A stretch of 64,000 bases of DNA from Rotaria sp. Silwood1. Its lineage: Eukaryota > Rotifera > Eurotatoria > Philodinida > Philodinidae. The DNA lies in the NCBI GenBank assembly GCA_905250075.1, contig CAJNOP010000687.1, positions 50,819 to 114,818 of the forward strand, in the 5' to 3' direction. Positions within the stretch are counted from its first letter, which is position 1; each line of letters starts with the position of its first letter. The notes beneath the pieces are model-generated. The model did not search any database and had not been told where the DNA came from. It saw only the letters and a program-made list of their open reading frames with translations. Shown in pieces: positions 50,354 to 62,007 of this stretch. The position numbers and the translations under genes were made by a program.

Positions 50354-51370
50354 GGTGGTGCAAAAGTTCCCGGAAAAATATCGCTTCATTTTTCATCGGC
50401 TACAACATGTTTTGTAAAAATAAAAAATACCTATTCAGAATCAACGTTGAAAGCACTTTCTAATTGTATGTTCAAAAAATTTCTATGGTGTCTTGCCTTT
50501 GAGTAACGGCCACGTCCTTAAATGACACTAAAATGTACACTGTAAAAAGCAACCCACAATGATTCCGGCAGAAGGAACCGATATTTCCATATTTTTCAAA
50601 TATCTCCTATGCGTTCCATCATATATTGTTGCTCTTTTTTCCATTACATTCTTCGTTTAATTCTCTACGAACCTGGTAGAAAGCTGTTAGCATAATCCCT
50701 GGCGGGATTTAAAATGTGAAACACGATCTAACTGTTATAATCAATCGCAATAAAATAGTGATTGTATATATTACGGACCACATTTTATGTCTCATGTGTA
50801 TAAAAAAAATAACCTTAATTAATACTGTACTAATATACATTTATTTCATTTAAAAAATTATACTTTATTATTAGTTATGATATTATTAATTATTATTTTT
50901 ATTATTGATAATGATTATCTAGCATCGTAGCTACTAAGATGTCTGTCACGATCTGTGACGTAGTTATTAATAAATAACTAATGAAATATTAATCAGACAA
51001 TTAATTAGATTATTAATTGAATAGTTAAATAATTAATTAAAATGTCTGTCACGTCTGTGACGAGCGGTTGTTAAGGATGTCTGTCATGTCTGTGACAAGC
51101 CGTTTTTAACGTGTCTGTCACGTCTGTGATGTCTTGTTGCTAAGAATGTCTGTCACGTCTGTGGGGCGAGGGGTAGTGGGTGCAAATTTCTATCCCTAAA
51201 CACTTCAACATTCTCTTTTAGATCGTGTTTCACAAAAATTTTTTGAGCATACAGTTAGATAGCGCTTTCAACGTAGATTTTGAATAGATATTTTTTATTT
51301 TTCCAAAACATGTTATGTTGTGGCCGATAAAAAATGAAGCGACATTATTTCGGAAACTTTTGCACCACCA
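50354..51370. mobile_element. Mariner-like TIR element with internal tandem motif
   Basis: Terminal inverted repeats of about 150 bp. The left starts GGTGGTGCAAAAGTTCCCGG; the right ends CGGAAACTTTTGCACCACC. Pairing continues through ATCGCTTCATTTTTCATCGG, ACAACATGTTTTG, AACGTTGAAAGC and TGTATG-TCAAAAAA. The ends resemble Tc1/mariner elements; no transposase frame remains in the 1 kb. The interior holds a cluster of near-palindromic repeats and TTAATTA-rich sequence. Confidence 0.85.
50939..51164. repeat. Five near-palindromic TGTCTGTCACGTCTGTGAC repeats
   Basis: Copies at about 50939, 51042, 51078, 51112 and 51147, each a variant of TGTCTGTCACGTCTGTGACG. The core TGTCAC-GTCTGTGACA is close to self-complementary. 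Spacing is irregular between the first two and about 35 bp thereafter. They lie in the centre of the TIR element. Confidence 0.85.
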
Positions 51371-52847
51371 GTTATATGTGACATACTATTACACTATAGG
51401 ATGATTTTTTTTTTAAAGAAAATGGTTCAATCAATAATCAAAATATCTTGATTATAATTATATGTGAAACATTATTTCATCGTTCTGATTTAAATAGAAT
51501 TAACTATGTGTCATGATAAACTAGCAGAATAGATTACGACCACTCTGTTTAATGAGGTTTATTGAGCTTCTTCATATCTTCAGCATGTGACTATGTCTTC
51601 GTCGGTATTGGTTTATATAAGAAAGAGAAAAAGAGAAATGAATACAGGAAGAAACAATAAACAGAATTAGAATGCAAGAGGAAGTGAACAGTAGGAGTAC
51701 AAACTCTATTCATATGAGCAAACGTGCTTTCGAAGAAAATTTTCTTGGTCTGAGAAAATCTTCGAAAAACTGATGTGTACGAGGATACATTTTTTAACAA
51801 TTATTATCTGGAAATGTTTGTTCGAAATTAATGTGTCTAAGGAAGTTTTTCGAATTACACTTCTGATGAACATATCAGTAATAGAATGATATCAATCAAG
51901 ACTTGTGATAGTTTTTAAAGGTGAAACCGATGAAAAATTCTCTCTCCTAGTTCTTTTTTACATCGAGACTTAAAATATCAATATTAATTTAGAATTATTT
52001 TTTTGTTATCAATGTTTTATTTTTATGATTTAAGAAAAAATGAATTTTTTTCAGTCATAAAACAAACTGTGACTTGTGCAAGAAACTTCAAGAATATTTG
52101 ATTAAAGAAAAGTACTACAAAAGTTTATTAATATTTAATTTAAAAATAAAAACAGATCAAGAAAATTTGCAATGGTATATTATTATAGAAACTAAGTCGA
52201 TATGTCAAATACATTAGGCTTTGAAATTTATAGTTTGATACAATACAGCTTTCTTGTAGCAAGATATGTTCGAGTGTAGTCTACTTATTCTAATGAAGAA
52301 TTATATAACAGATAAAAATAACATTTTCTTATAAGGAAAGATGATCATTTTTCGTCTAACTCCTTCTGAATAACCTATTGAACATTTTATATATCTATAC
52401 TATTAATATATTTTTGCTTGGTTTTTATTTTTCTTTTGTTTTTAATTAGATTTTTATTGTAATATTGATACATATTTGAGATTTATTTATTATTCGATTT
52501 GTATTATTTTTCAAAGAATATAATGTCTACAAATAAAATTCATAATTAACTTATTCAAATATGACTTAATTAAATGTACATATATATCTTGTATATTTTT
52601 GTTTTTAACTAAAAATTAACTATTGAAAAATATGAAAAGAATAAAAATTACTATTATTCTTGTATCAAAGAGATGTTTAAATATCATGAAATAAACACAT
52701 TTAAATATCTACAATGAAGTCGTTTTTTGTTTTTTTTCTTATTCTATTTATTGAGAAATTGAATTGCAAAAGAATAATTGAATGTATCGATTTGACCGCC
52801 ATGTGATAATTAGATGACAATAGAAGAGAATTAGTTATTTCTTTCAC
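51371..52847. other. Spacer upstream of the 144-residue gene
   Basis: AT-rich; no exon or repeat recognised. Confidence 0.4.
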
Positions 52848-54839
52848 ATGGATAACATTGAATATGATGATCTTACTAATCTATCTTGGTTAAAAGTATC
52901 ACATAGTAGAGAATTTCAAACAACAGGTGATTACGAGATTATTGTTTTTTTTTTTTGAAAACAAATATTTTATTCTTTGTTGATTAGTTGAATGTTCAAA
53001 TAATTATATTGATGATGATCTTCAATGTCTCTGTTGGATTATTAAAATGCAACCAATATCATATTCTTCTCATTCACTTAAAGTAAAATTTTTGTTGACA
53101 AAAACAAAAAAAAAATGATATTGTCTCTTTATTTTCCTAGAGATTATCTGTAACAACGAATAAAGTTAAGCATTATCGTAATTCTAATCGTTTATTATCA
53201 TATCCTAATGTTTTTGATCATTCTCTTAATATTGTAACGAATGCAATGATTAATATGGAACATTCCGATACGTAAGTATAATAAACTAATTCAAAAGTAA
53301 ATAATAAATTAATATTCAGAAGATGTCTATTGAGTACTCATGATTCATATTTACACCTTTGACATCTAGCGTTGTACTTAGAACTCTTAAACAAATTATG
53401 ATACAAATTTTGAATTTAGATGTAAATCTAGCGCGTTTCTTTATAGTATTCATAGAACTATTAGTAGTTTTCTAATGCTTGCTAGCTGACACTTCGGTCA
53501 TCAACCGACATTATTAAATCAAACATGACATCATGCAGTGACAGAACATCTTTGAAATAGTAAAAACTGTAGTTCTCTATCTTGTTTCTGTCAAAAGCTT
53601 TTCGTAATCAAAGACTGCTGGATGACTTTTCGATCGTCCTGCGCACAAGACAAATTAATTTCCACTAAAAATGTTGAGTTTACGAATAAATAGTTAGAAA
53701 TTCTAATAATAGGTACGTTTTCATTTTAGTCTCTCACAAAAGAAATATTTACTCGTTAATAAGATATGTTAAACATTCTAAACTGTTTCATTTTGTAAAG
53801 CTGATTGTAAAATAACAACGTGCATTACTTTCAGTGTATTATTTTTGTTTGCTAGTAGACTTTATATGAATATGTTATTATACTCATGAAAGAACTGCCA
53901 GAATCATTTCAAAGCTCATATTATCAACACATAGTAAAGAATCTCTAGACTAGAATAATTACAAAAAGATTCATATCTTAAGGCTTTCTCTATAGATACT
54001 TATGATATGTTTCAATCAGACGGGATATTTGCAGATAAAGTAAAAAAAAATTTTTTTCGATCTTGAATAGATTTAAGTCTCAGTCAAAAGAATTCTGTCG
54101 TTCTGTAAGAAGAATTTTTGACTAAAAATTTTACAATACTTTTTCAATCATAATCATAAGATCTAATTATAGACATAATCTTAGATTTAGGATTTTTTTG
54201 TTGAATGTTTCTGTGATTAGATACCCCATGGTATAATAAGTATCAACCAAAAACGTCATAATCCTTTATAGAAAGGTTTATGCGAATAAAATCTTTAAGA
54301 ATTATTCTTGTCTAGATGTGTTCTCTTTACATCAAGAATAAAAACTCAAAATTGATGAATAATTTCGAGTCTCTCTTTGCATGTTTCATTCTCAAAGTTA
54401 GTATGATACATCTCAATTGTACTCTGCCATCAAATTGATTGTAAACTTATCTCTTGCTTTTTATTGACGATATTGTTGCATTAAAAAAAAACGAAACAGA
54501 TAAAGAGTTTTAGAGTTTGATTAACAGATTTGTTTCTTTTTGAGACATGCAGCTAAACGATTGCTCATATAATTTTATCTAATTTTAATTCGTCACGTTA
54601 AATTAGTTAGAATTGATTTATACCGTTGTAAACAAAGTTTCACAAATAGCAAAAATAAGATTTAATATTATTCAATGCTTTTTTCAAATAAAACTATTTT
54701 CATTACTAGTAATTCAATATCATCACGACAAATATTAAATAATCATTTATCTTCAATAAAATCTTATCAACAATCATACATTCTTATTCGTTCATTAAAT
54801 GGCAAAATTTCATATTTATCAATTCGTCATTTCGTCTAA
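52848..54839 (+). CDS. Small spliced gene of unknown function (144 residues)
   Basis: Four exons: 52848-52926, 52988-53082, 53141-53271 and 54710-54839. Total 435 nt, giving 144 residues. All junctions are GT/AG and preserve the frame across three phases, and the intervening introns are stop-rich, so a real gene is likely although no domain is recognised. The protein starts MDNIEYDDLTNLSWLKVSHS, contains CLCWIIKMQPISYSSHSLKR and ends SYLSIRHFV. It is rich in Ser, Asn and Ile, with no signal peptide or membrane segment. Introns are 61, 58 and 1,438 bp. The DDLTNLSWL motif is faintly like the acidic/Trp motif before some forkhead domains, but no forkhead domain follows. It could be a fast-evolving or partly degraded gene. 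Confidence 0.55.
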
Positions 54840-55375
54840 CCATATGTTCAATCGAACACAAAAAAAACAAAAAGAAGATTTTATTTAATGTCTTTGATCA
54901 AAAACATTGTACATTTAAAATTTATGAAAGAAAAACGAGAAAATCAACTATGCACCGGATATTATAGCCAATTAGCTAAAAAAAATAAAGAATATTTATT
55001 GAAATTTAATAATTACGAATGCAAAAATATAGAATGAAATTTTTTTTTCGATTTGACAATGCAAAGAAGAAAAAGAGTTGTAGATCTTCTTACTTTATCT
55101 ATGTGAATATCTGAATATTGATAATAAATTGTCTTTCATAATTGTGAAACAGAATTGTTGATTGTCTAAAAAATGATTAAAAAGAGTTCAAATAGTGACT
55201 TGAGCAGAGTAAATTATTTATAATATGAAAATAAAAAAAAAAAGAAACTAAAAATTATCATCAAATTTTCAGAGATAAGACATCCAGATAAACAAAAAAC
55301 TAGTTCTTTTAACATCTGCAATGTGTAAATAAAATTTTGCTTAGACTACATACGATAATAGAATAAAAAATTCTG
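54840..55375. other. Spacer
   Basis: AT-rich 3' flank of the small gene; nothing recognised. Confidence 0.4.
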
Positions 55376-55570
55376 CACACAATGGCATATCTCCGACTTT
55401 TCTGCGATGTTTTTTCGCTGAGATAGAATAATTCGATTCAAGGTCAATAAATAGTGTTTTCTACAGAAAATTGAAAAAAGAACAACAACTTTAGGCGCTT
55501 CCGTAAGGTTATTATCACTCGGTTAAAATATGTTGTACAGAACTCGAAGATATGTCATTTTGAACAAAGG
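55376..55570. repeat. Short degraded inverted repeat
   Basis: ATGGCATATCTCCGACTTTTCT (about 55383-55404) pairs imperfectly with ACTCGAAGATATGTCATTTT (about 55542-55561). Blocks around TCTCCGA and a GAGATA/CTCGGTTA pair resemble the inner part of the foldback at 26413-27030. Probably an old, diverged copy. Confidence 0.5.
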
Positions 55571-55799
55571 TATTTACTATATCGTTCTAAATGTTGAAAA
55601 ATAGCCTTTTAATATTCCGAATTTCCTATAACTAGAAGTCCGATAGTAATTTTTATTTTCTTTTTCTCGACTCGACTCACTATTTGTATTCTTTCTAGCG
55701 CTTACAACAGTGAACAAAAATTGAAAATAATTATTGTTGACTAATTATGGTGATTTCATACCAACAAACAATGTATTTTTGATTTTTTTTCCTGTATGA

Positions 55800-56084
55800 T
55801 TAAGCACCTAGTTCAAATCCAGATGATGATGATTTTAATAATGAATTCTATTGCAAGGTTTTTCAAAAATCAAATATAGTAATTTTCAGGTACTAGACGA
55901 CTACTTTTTTTTAACAAATGTCATTTTAAAGAGCACAAAATCAATGGTAATCATAGTTTTTAAGAAACGGTTGTAGAAAATGCAGCGATTCCTCATTCTG
56001 TGCTCTTGAAAATGACAGTTGTTAAAAAAATAGTTTTCTAGGAGTTAATAAACTCGCTATTTGAATTTGAACTAGGTGCTTAAC
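55800..56084. mobile_element. MITE-like element flanked by TTAA
   Basis: The ends are TTAAGCACCTAGTTCAAAT (55800) and ATTTGAACTAGGTGCTTAA (to 56084), an exact 19-bp inverted repeat that includes TTAA at each outer edge. Inner pairing includes TTTTAAAGAGCACA against TGTGCTCTTGAAAA. Length about 285 bp. TTAA edges suggest mobilisation by a piggyBac-type transposase, though the ends differ from those of the element at 46039. Confidence 0.75.
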
Positions 56085-56143
56085 GTTATAGAAAAAAAGT
56101 TAAAATTACTTTATTTTTTGTTAAACTTCTTTTTTATCCTGTC

Positions 56144-57949
56144 TTATATGTAAAGATTTTTTAGTCTTAAAATGAACAATACCAATTTATTATTTTGTAT
56201 AGTATTATCAGTATTTAAATCGATTAATGTAATTGGTAAATGAGTTTGTTCATCATCAGATTCACTAAAAAAGACAAAACAAAAAATGTAATATTCTTTT
56301 AATAATTATATTTAAGAAATATAATACATACGGTGCTCGATTAAAAACAATTTTACGATTTTGTAAACGTCGACGACGAGCATGTGTTGAAGGATCTAAT
56401 GATGTACTTCGATGTTTTGTTTCAGCTAAAATAGATATAATCACAGTTGTCAAAAATAATTTTTAACATTTTCTATTCTTAATAATATTCAACTAGAATT
56501 ATAACAGATTTTATTAACTTATCCTTTCATATAAATCAAATCTGACAAAAGATATATCAGTAATGTTTCATTAAGTGAACTAATATGTTTCCTCAAGTAT
56601 CTTCATTTACATAATGAAAAAAAGAAAACTTTTTGAATTTGATCATGTATGTAGATGCCTATAACTATAATGTAAACAAAACATCAAATCTTGATGTATT
56701 ATATTCAGGGAGAAATTCCATGAAGTAACTCATCACAAGTCTAGAATAATCTCAAAATATTTCATGCTCGTAGGTCGTATTTACATAGTTACAAACATTT
56801 TTTGCTAGACTTTTACCATAGCACTAGGTATTCACAAGAGTATTGAATAAAGAATATTTGATCGATCCTAAAATATTCTATTAAAAATGATTTCTTCTTG
56901 AAATAGTGTGCAAAATCATGTTGATTGAAAATCTGAGGAAATTCTTAGTATGATAAGTTTTACTGATAGACAAAACTAAAGATCAATAGGTTTTTATTCA
57001 AATCTACGATCAATATAGCATCGAATGGTAAAAATCAAGCAAAACCTATGAACATGAAGCCTTTTGGCGTTAATCATGTTGAGCAATTTTTTGATTAGTA
57101 ATGCTTGTAAACAAAGAAGGGAGTTTACATTATTTTATCGTGTTTTTGAATAGATTTCATCTTAGACATAAAGCAACAAAATAAACTTTATGATCAATGA
57201 TAAGAAATACTTTCAAATTTTTTCTTTATATCTCGCTATAAGTTTTTATAAGAAAGAAATTGAGATTTATTCATATCTAGAGAATCAATTTTTTGAAGAA
57301 TAACGATGTCGCTCTATGAAAACAAGTATTAGTTGCTTCAACAGACTTTGTTTTGTGCTTTTTTTTTAATGTAAAAGAACTTTTAGGAAGTCTTTGAGAT
57401 ATAAAAATAGTTTATCAAAATGCCATTCAGCTCATAAGTAATTATGTTTCATGACATAAAAATAAAATTTTCTCAATGAAGTATTCAAAAATGGTCAAAA
57501 ACCTCATTTCATAAAAGTAGCAGCTCTCTCAGACATTCAATTACTTGTTCTACTGAATACCGTTAAAAATAAAAACTATTACTCAACTTATATATTTAGT
57601 ACGTCACTAAACTATCTCTTGTTAATTGTCATGCAAATCATAATATGAGAATCTCTCAAGTAAATCTCTCTTTTCAAATAAGAACATAATAGATTTTATT
57701 ATATGAATACATATAAAAAAAGATTGAATAGAATTATTAGTTCAATTTCATGCAGAAGCATTGATTACTGATTGTTCTAGAACTGAAAAATTCTTTTCTA
57801 ATAAGACTTTCAAATGTCATTTTAAAAAAAAAGACATATTTTTTCATAAACAAACCTCGACGTTGTTCGTTTTGTTGTGTAATACAATTTTTAATTGTAT
57901 CAATCCAACGTAAATTCATTTCTTCCATTGTTTCTCCATTTGATGAAAG
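56144..57949 (-). CDS. 3' part of a gene with PH-domain-like C-terminal helix
   Basis: Three exons (minus) chain in frame: 57949-57856, 56425-56332 and 56264-56144, with GT/AG junctions. The first contains NGETMEEMNLRWIDTIKNCI, which looks like the closing amphipathic helix of a pleckstrin-homology domain with its invariant Trp. The second is basic (HARRRRLQNRKIVFNRAP), a possible nuclear or lipid-binding patch. The third is acidic then hydrophobic (ESDDEQTHLPITLIDLN) and ends KNLYI. The frame is open at the 5' side up to a TTTGAAAG acceptor at about 57950, so upstream exons with the rest of the PH domain are expected, but none was found in the next 2.2 kb. If the ATG at 57928 were used, the product would be about 95 residues. 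It may be a truncated gene. The intron of 1,430 bp is long for this window. Confidence 0.5.
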
Positions 57950-60193
57950 CTTTCAAAAAAATAAAAAATCAATTATTATTCAATAATAAAAACAAAGCTA
58001 TTAGTGCAATTTCTACAGGATTTATATATGAAACATGACTTAGCTTCTATTGTTAATCATAACGAAATTATCTTATACTATCTATTTTAAGGCACATTTC
58101 TTTCCGATTCTTTTATCTAATCCTTCAGAAATGTAATAAGAAAATAGTTCAGATAGTATAATAAGATATTATGAAGTATCGACTACAAATTTTTACCATC
58201 ATACTCTAACACTCTTTGTAGAGTTGTGTTTCATAACAAAAAAAAGCTAAAAGTCTATTTGTCAATATACTTGTATATTTCCCCATCATGGGGTTGAGAA
58301 GGTCTAACAGATTCGTCACTTATATATCAATTTTAGAAAAAGTTTTAACTTGGCTTTCGTCAGTCCCTTCAAACTCTTCTACATTTTCTCAGGTTTAATA
58401 AGATGAAAACTTAACTCAAAACATGTTATTCGATAGACAATTGAAAACTGTATCAGAAATTCTACCATGTGGTCCAGTAAATTGAGAAATTCTACGTAAT
58501 AAATAATAAATACCTTTTTTTGGCCTGTTCAAAGTTTCCATTGATTAGCCTTTCCGTGAGAAAATTTCAACTGGAAATTAGTCATAGCATTTGTTTAATA
58601 TGTCAAATTCGTAGAGAATTTTATTTTCTGCAGAACCATATATTATCGTCCCGACTGCGTACCATGCTTACATATGTAGAAGTGGTTTTGTTTTCATGTA
58701 TATGAAAGCATGTGAAAATTGTAAGCGTTTACTAATGCAACAAGAAACGAAGAACGATTAAATAATCAAGTTGAAATCAGATATATGAGCAAATTCTAAC
58801 TTTTTTGTATGTTTGCGTTTTTGAAGTTTTTTTGTTGAAACTTCGACTTCTGTCGTTCTATTTTAAATTTTGCTCTTTTCTGCTTGTTCAAATAATTCCA
58901 AAATTTTTAGATCTTCAACACATAATTTCGTTGAGATAGACACTTCAAAAACCACGAAATCTCACATTTTTGGTGAAGCATCGTAATAGGAATGAGTTTT
59001 GTAAAGAAAACAAGACACAAACAGAAAATGTACATTGCACGTTTTGTTTAGTATTCAATAGGCTATTTAATTCAATTATTTACGGGTGCAATTTCTTTCT
59101 ACTTCCTGATTCTTTATTATTAAAACACTTTCACATACAGAGTGTAGGGTGAGATTGAAATGAGTGCAGAATGGATAAGTAAAAATTTTTTAAAGAGATT
59201 GAATTTTCCATTAGAAAGAGCATCGAATTTGCTCTGAAATATATGTTAAAATTCTGTGATAATTTTCTTTTAGTAGATCCGAAAAAATGGAGAGTATATT
59301 TTTCATTAGCCTTGTATGGTGAAATTTTCGAACTTGAGAGATGCGTAACTCTGGAAGGATTCATCTAATTCAGATGAAACTTATAGAAAAGGTATATTAC
59401 AAAAAGTTGTATAAGTAGAAATAATTTCATTGTTCAACGATGCTTTGTTCTCAAACATTTTACATTTTATAACAAAACGTAGGGCGAGTTTCTTTTAGGG
59501 CGACATTTGTTTTGAAATTTTTTGGTTATTTCATAGAAAATTGACTAAAATTATACATTATTCTATTCGTAGAAGCAAACTCAATAAATCTACATATTTA
59601 TTTATCTTCTGTAAGACTACTTACTGAGGCTGGAGTATAGAAATTCCTGGCACGACACTACCTTACGCGACACTTCCGCGCAAAATGAAATATTTTCGTC
59701 TTTCTGTTACATTCTTTTCTCATTGCTAAAAATAAATTAACCACTTTGGTTAAAAGATGATAGGAATATTCAATTTCTTATGCAGGAAAGGAACTTGTGA
59801 ATCCTCTTATTGTGTGACCTACTAATGGATCGCATCCTCATGAATGTACTAATGTTTCATTGGTCAACTATATCTTATTCTAAAGATGAACCCATGTCTA
59901 ATTAAAAACATAACATATGATGAACATTATGACAAAAGAAGAAGGACCTGACAAATAAAACAATAACACATAATGAAAAATGTTAGATAGAAAGAAAAAA
60001 AAATTCTATCATCTATTCGTTATAATTTAGACAACAAAGAATTAATTCAAGTTAAATTAATTCTTTGTTGTCTAGCCTGTGTGGAGCCCAATATAATAAT
60101 ATCAATGTTTGACCTTTCATTTTTCTCTCAGACAATGACAATAAGAAAATGTGAGCATATGAAATCAATATGAATAAACATTATTAATTACAT
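57950..60193. other. Spacer between the PH-like gene and the F-box relic
   Basis: No exon could be supported. It ends with a perfect hairpin (listed separately) about 120 bp before the F-box relic. Confidence 0.4.
60028..60074. repeat. Perfect 20-bp stem hairpin
   Basis: TAGACAACAAAGAATTAATT (60028-60047) is followed by a 7-base loop and its exact complement (60055-60074). It lies 120 bp upstream of the F-box relic. It could be the core of a tiny MITE or a structured transcript; function unknown. Confidence 0.85.
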
Positions 60194-62007
60194 ATGAATA
60201 CTTCGAATAACAATCCTTTAAATGTACTCGATTTACCTAATGAAATATTACTTAATATTATTAATAAACTAAGTTTCATCGATGTTTTCTATTCACTTGT
60301 GGATATCAATGAACGATTTAATCAATTATCGCTTGATCCTCTTTATATTCGTCATCTTAATATGACTGTTATGACTATGAAATCATTTTTTGAATATTCA
60401 TTTTTCAGTAGATGATCAGGTTCTTTCAAGAATATGTGAAAATATCTTACCTCACATCCATTCACAAGTATATAAACTTACTGTTGAACAACATTCAATC
60501 GAACGTATTCTTCTGAATGCCAGTTATCCTAAACTTTACTCTATATCACTTGTTAATTTTCAAAAAGAAAAACTTCTTCACTATTTAACAGGTATATTAT
60601 TAAGAATTAGTTTTGTTCGTTTCATTTTATAAAATAATGAAATACAAAATTAATTTTCATCTATATTCTTTTTACATTAAAGATGATTCAATTCTTCGTC
60701 ATCTTCTTAGTCAACAAATTACATATCTAAATATCGATATTGAGAAGAAGTGTATTGATATGAAGAATGAGGATCTCAGTGGTATATATAGTTTTACAAC
60801 ACGACTGTGTGAAATTTCAAGGATATTTATATTGATTTTATCTTTATATAAACGGTTAATAAATTTGAATTTTTGTCAATTATTTTCTAAACGAAATGCG
60901 TCAATTTGTATTCATCAACTATCACAAACAATGTGTATGTCTGAAAGTTTAACTAAATTAAAAGTTAATGTCAAAGATTTTGATGATTGCCTTTATCTTC
61001 TTGATTCCAATCTCGAATGCTTATCGAAATTAATTATTAATGTGGAACATATTGGACCTAAAGAAAATGTTACGCTTGCCACAGTAAGAGAAATTTCGAT
61101 GATTATAATTTGCGAAAATAACAATAAGTTGAATAAAACAAAGACATTTTTATTATTTTTGTAGAAAAAACTTCCTAAATTGAAATATTTTTCATTGTGC
61201 TCGATTTATGAAACATTTAATTATGATGAGAGAATTATTCCATTACTCCATCGAATGATAAATCTTGAAGAATTGATATTGTTTTTGTCTGTAGTAAAAT
61301 TTAGCTCAGATGTTATTGATGGTATTCAATTACATGATGAAATTCTTGTTCATATGCCACGATTAAATAAATATACTTTCAGTATAAATACAGACCTTCT
61401 TATCGAAAATGATATAAAAACTGTTATTACAACAAAAGAAGACATTCAACATAGTTTCATTGGTAAAGAATTTGAACAAGTTCAAGTTGGTTCATATGTT
61501 TATTATAAACGATTGTGTTCCATAATTGAATAACATATCTATACACTTCCTTATCAATTTGAAAAATTTCTTCATCTAAACAACTCTTTTCAAGGTGGGA
61601 TGTTTCATAATGTTCGATGTTTGACGATGAAGGATGATACACATCATTTTGAACACCAATTATTGAAAGTCATTTCGCAAGATTTTCCTTTTCTCAAAGA
61701 ATTAATTATTAAGAATATTCTACCACAACAGAAGCAACATTCATCGTCATTGATTACATTTCGTCATCTTATCCGACTGAATCTAGCTGAGGCACATGTT
61801 GATTATGCTGAAGAATTTCTCGTCGATAAAAACATTCATTTACCTAGTTTATTGAATCTTCGCATTAAGTTTGAATCACTTGAAATGGTAACAAAGAATT
61901 TTACAAACGATGCAACACGTTTTACTTGTGCTAAATTAAAAAAACTACATATAGATGACGAGTTTGTTACGTCAAAAAATTTTCAAAAGTATTTTCCTTT
62001 ATTATAA
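60194..62007 (+). pseudogene. F-box/leucine-rich protein gene, broken
   Basis: The F-box start LDLPNEILLNIINKLSFIDV is followed by leucine-rich segments of a type I recall as abundant in bdelloid rotifers. F-box proteins are substrate adaptors of SCF ubiquitin ligases. Exonic blocks are 60194-60590, 60682-61083 and 61166-62007, separated by GT/AG introns of 91 and 82 bp that restore the frame (YLT-DDSILRH and VTLAT-KKLPKLK). Two lesions are visible. A one-base gain in a T run near 60401-60406 shifts the frame between EYSF and SVDDQVLSRIC. An in-frame TAA at 61531-61533 follows KRLCSIIE, while the same frame continues as QFEKFLHLNNSFQGG and the LRR-like C-terminal part. Otherwise well preserved, so recently inactivated, or one lesion may be an assembly error. 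Full length would be about 540 residues. Confidence 0.85.

Noticed and set aside
52848-53082. Forkhead protein N-terminus (DDLTNLSWL, then QPISYSS)
   Set aside because: No forkhead domain follows and the similarity is only a few residues.
58435-58505. Extra upstream exon of the PH-like gene (ISQFTGPHG on the minus strand)
   Set aside because: Frame and splice sites could not be linked to the confirmed exons.
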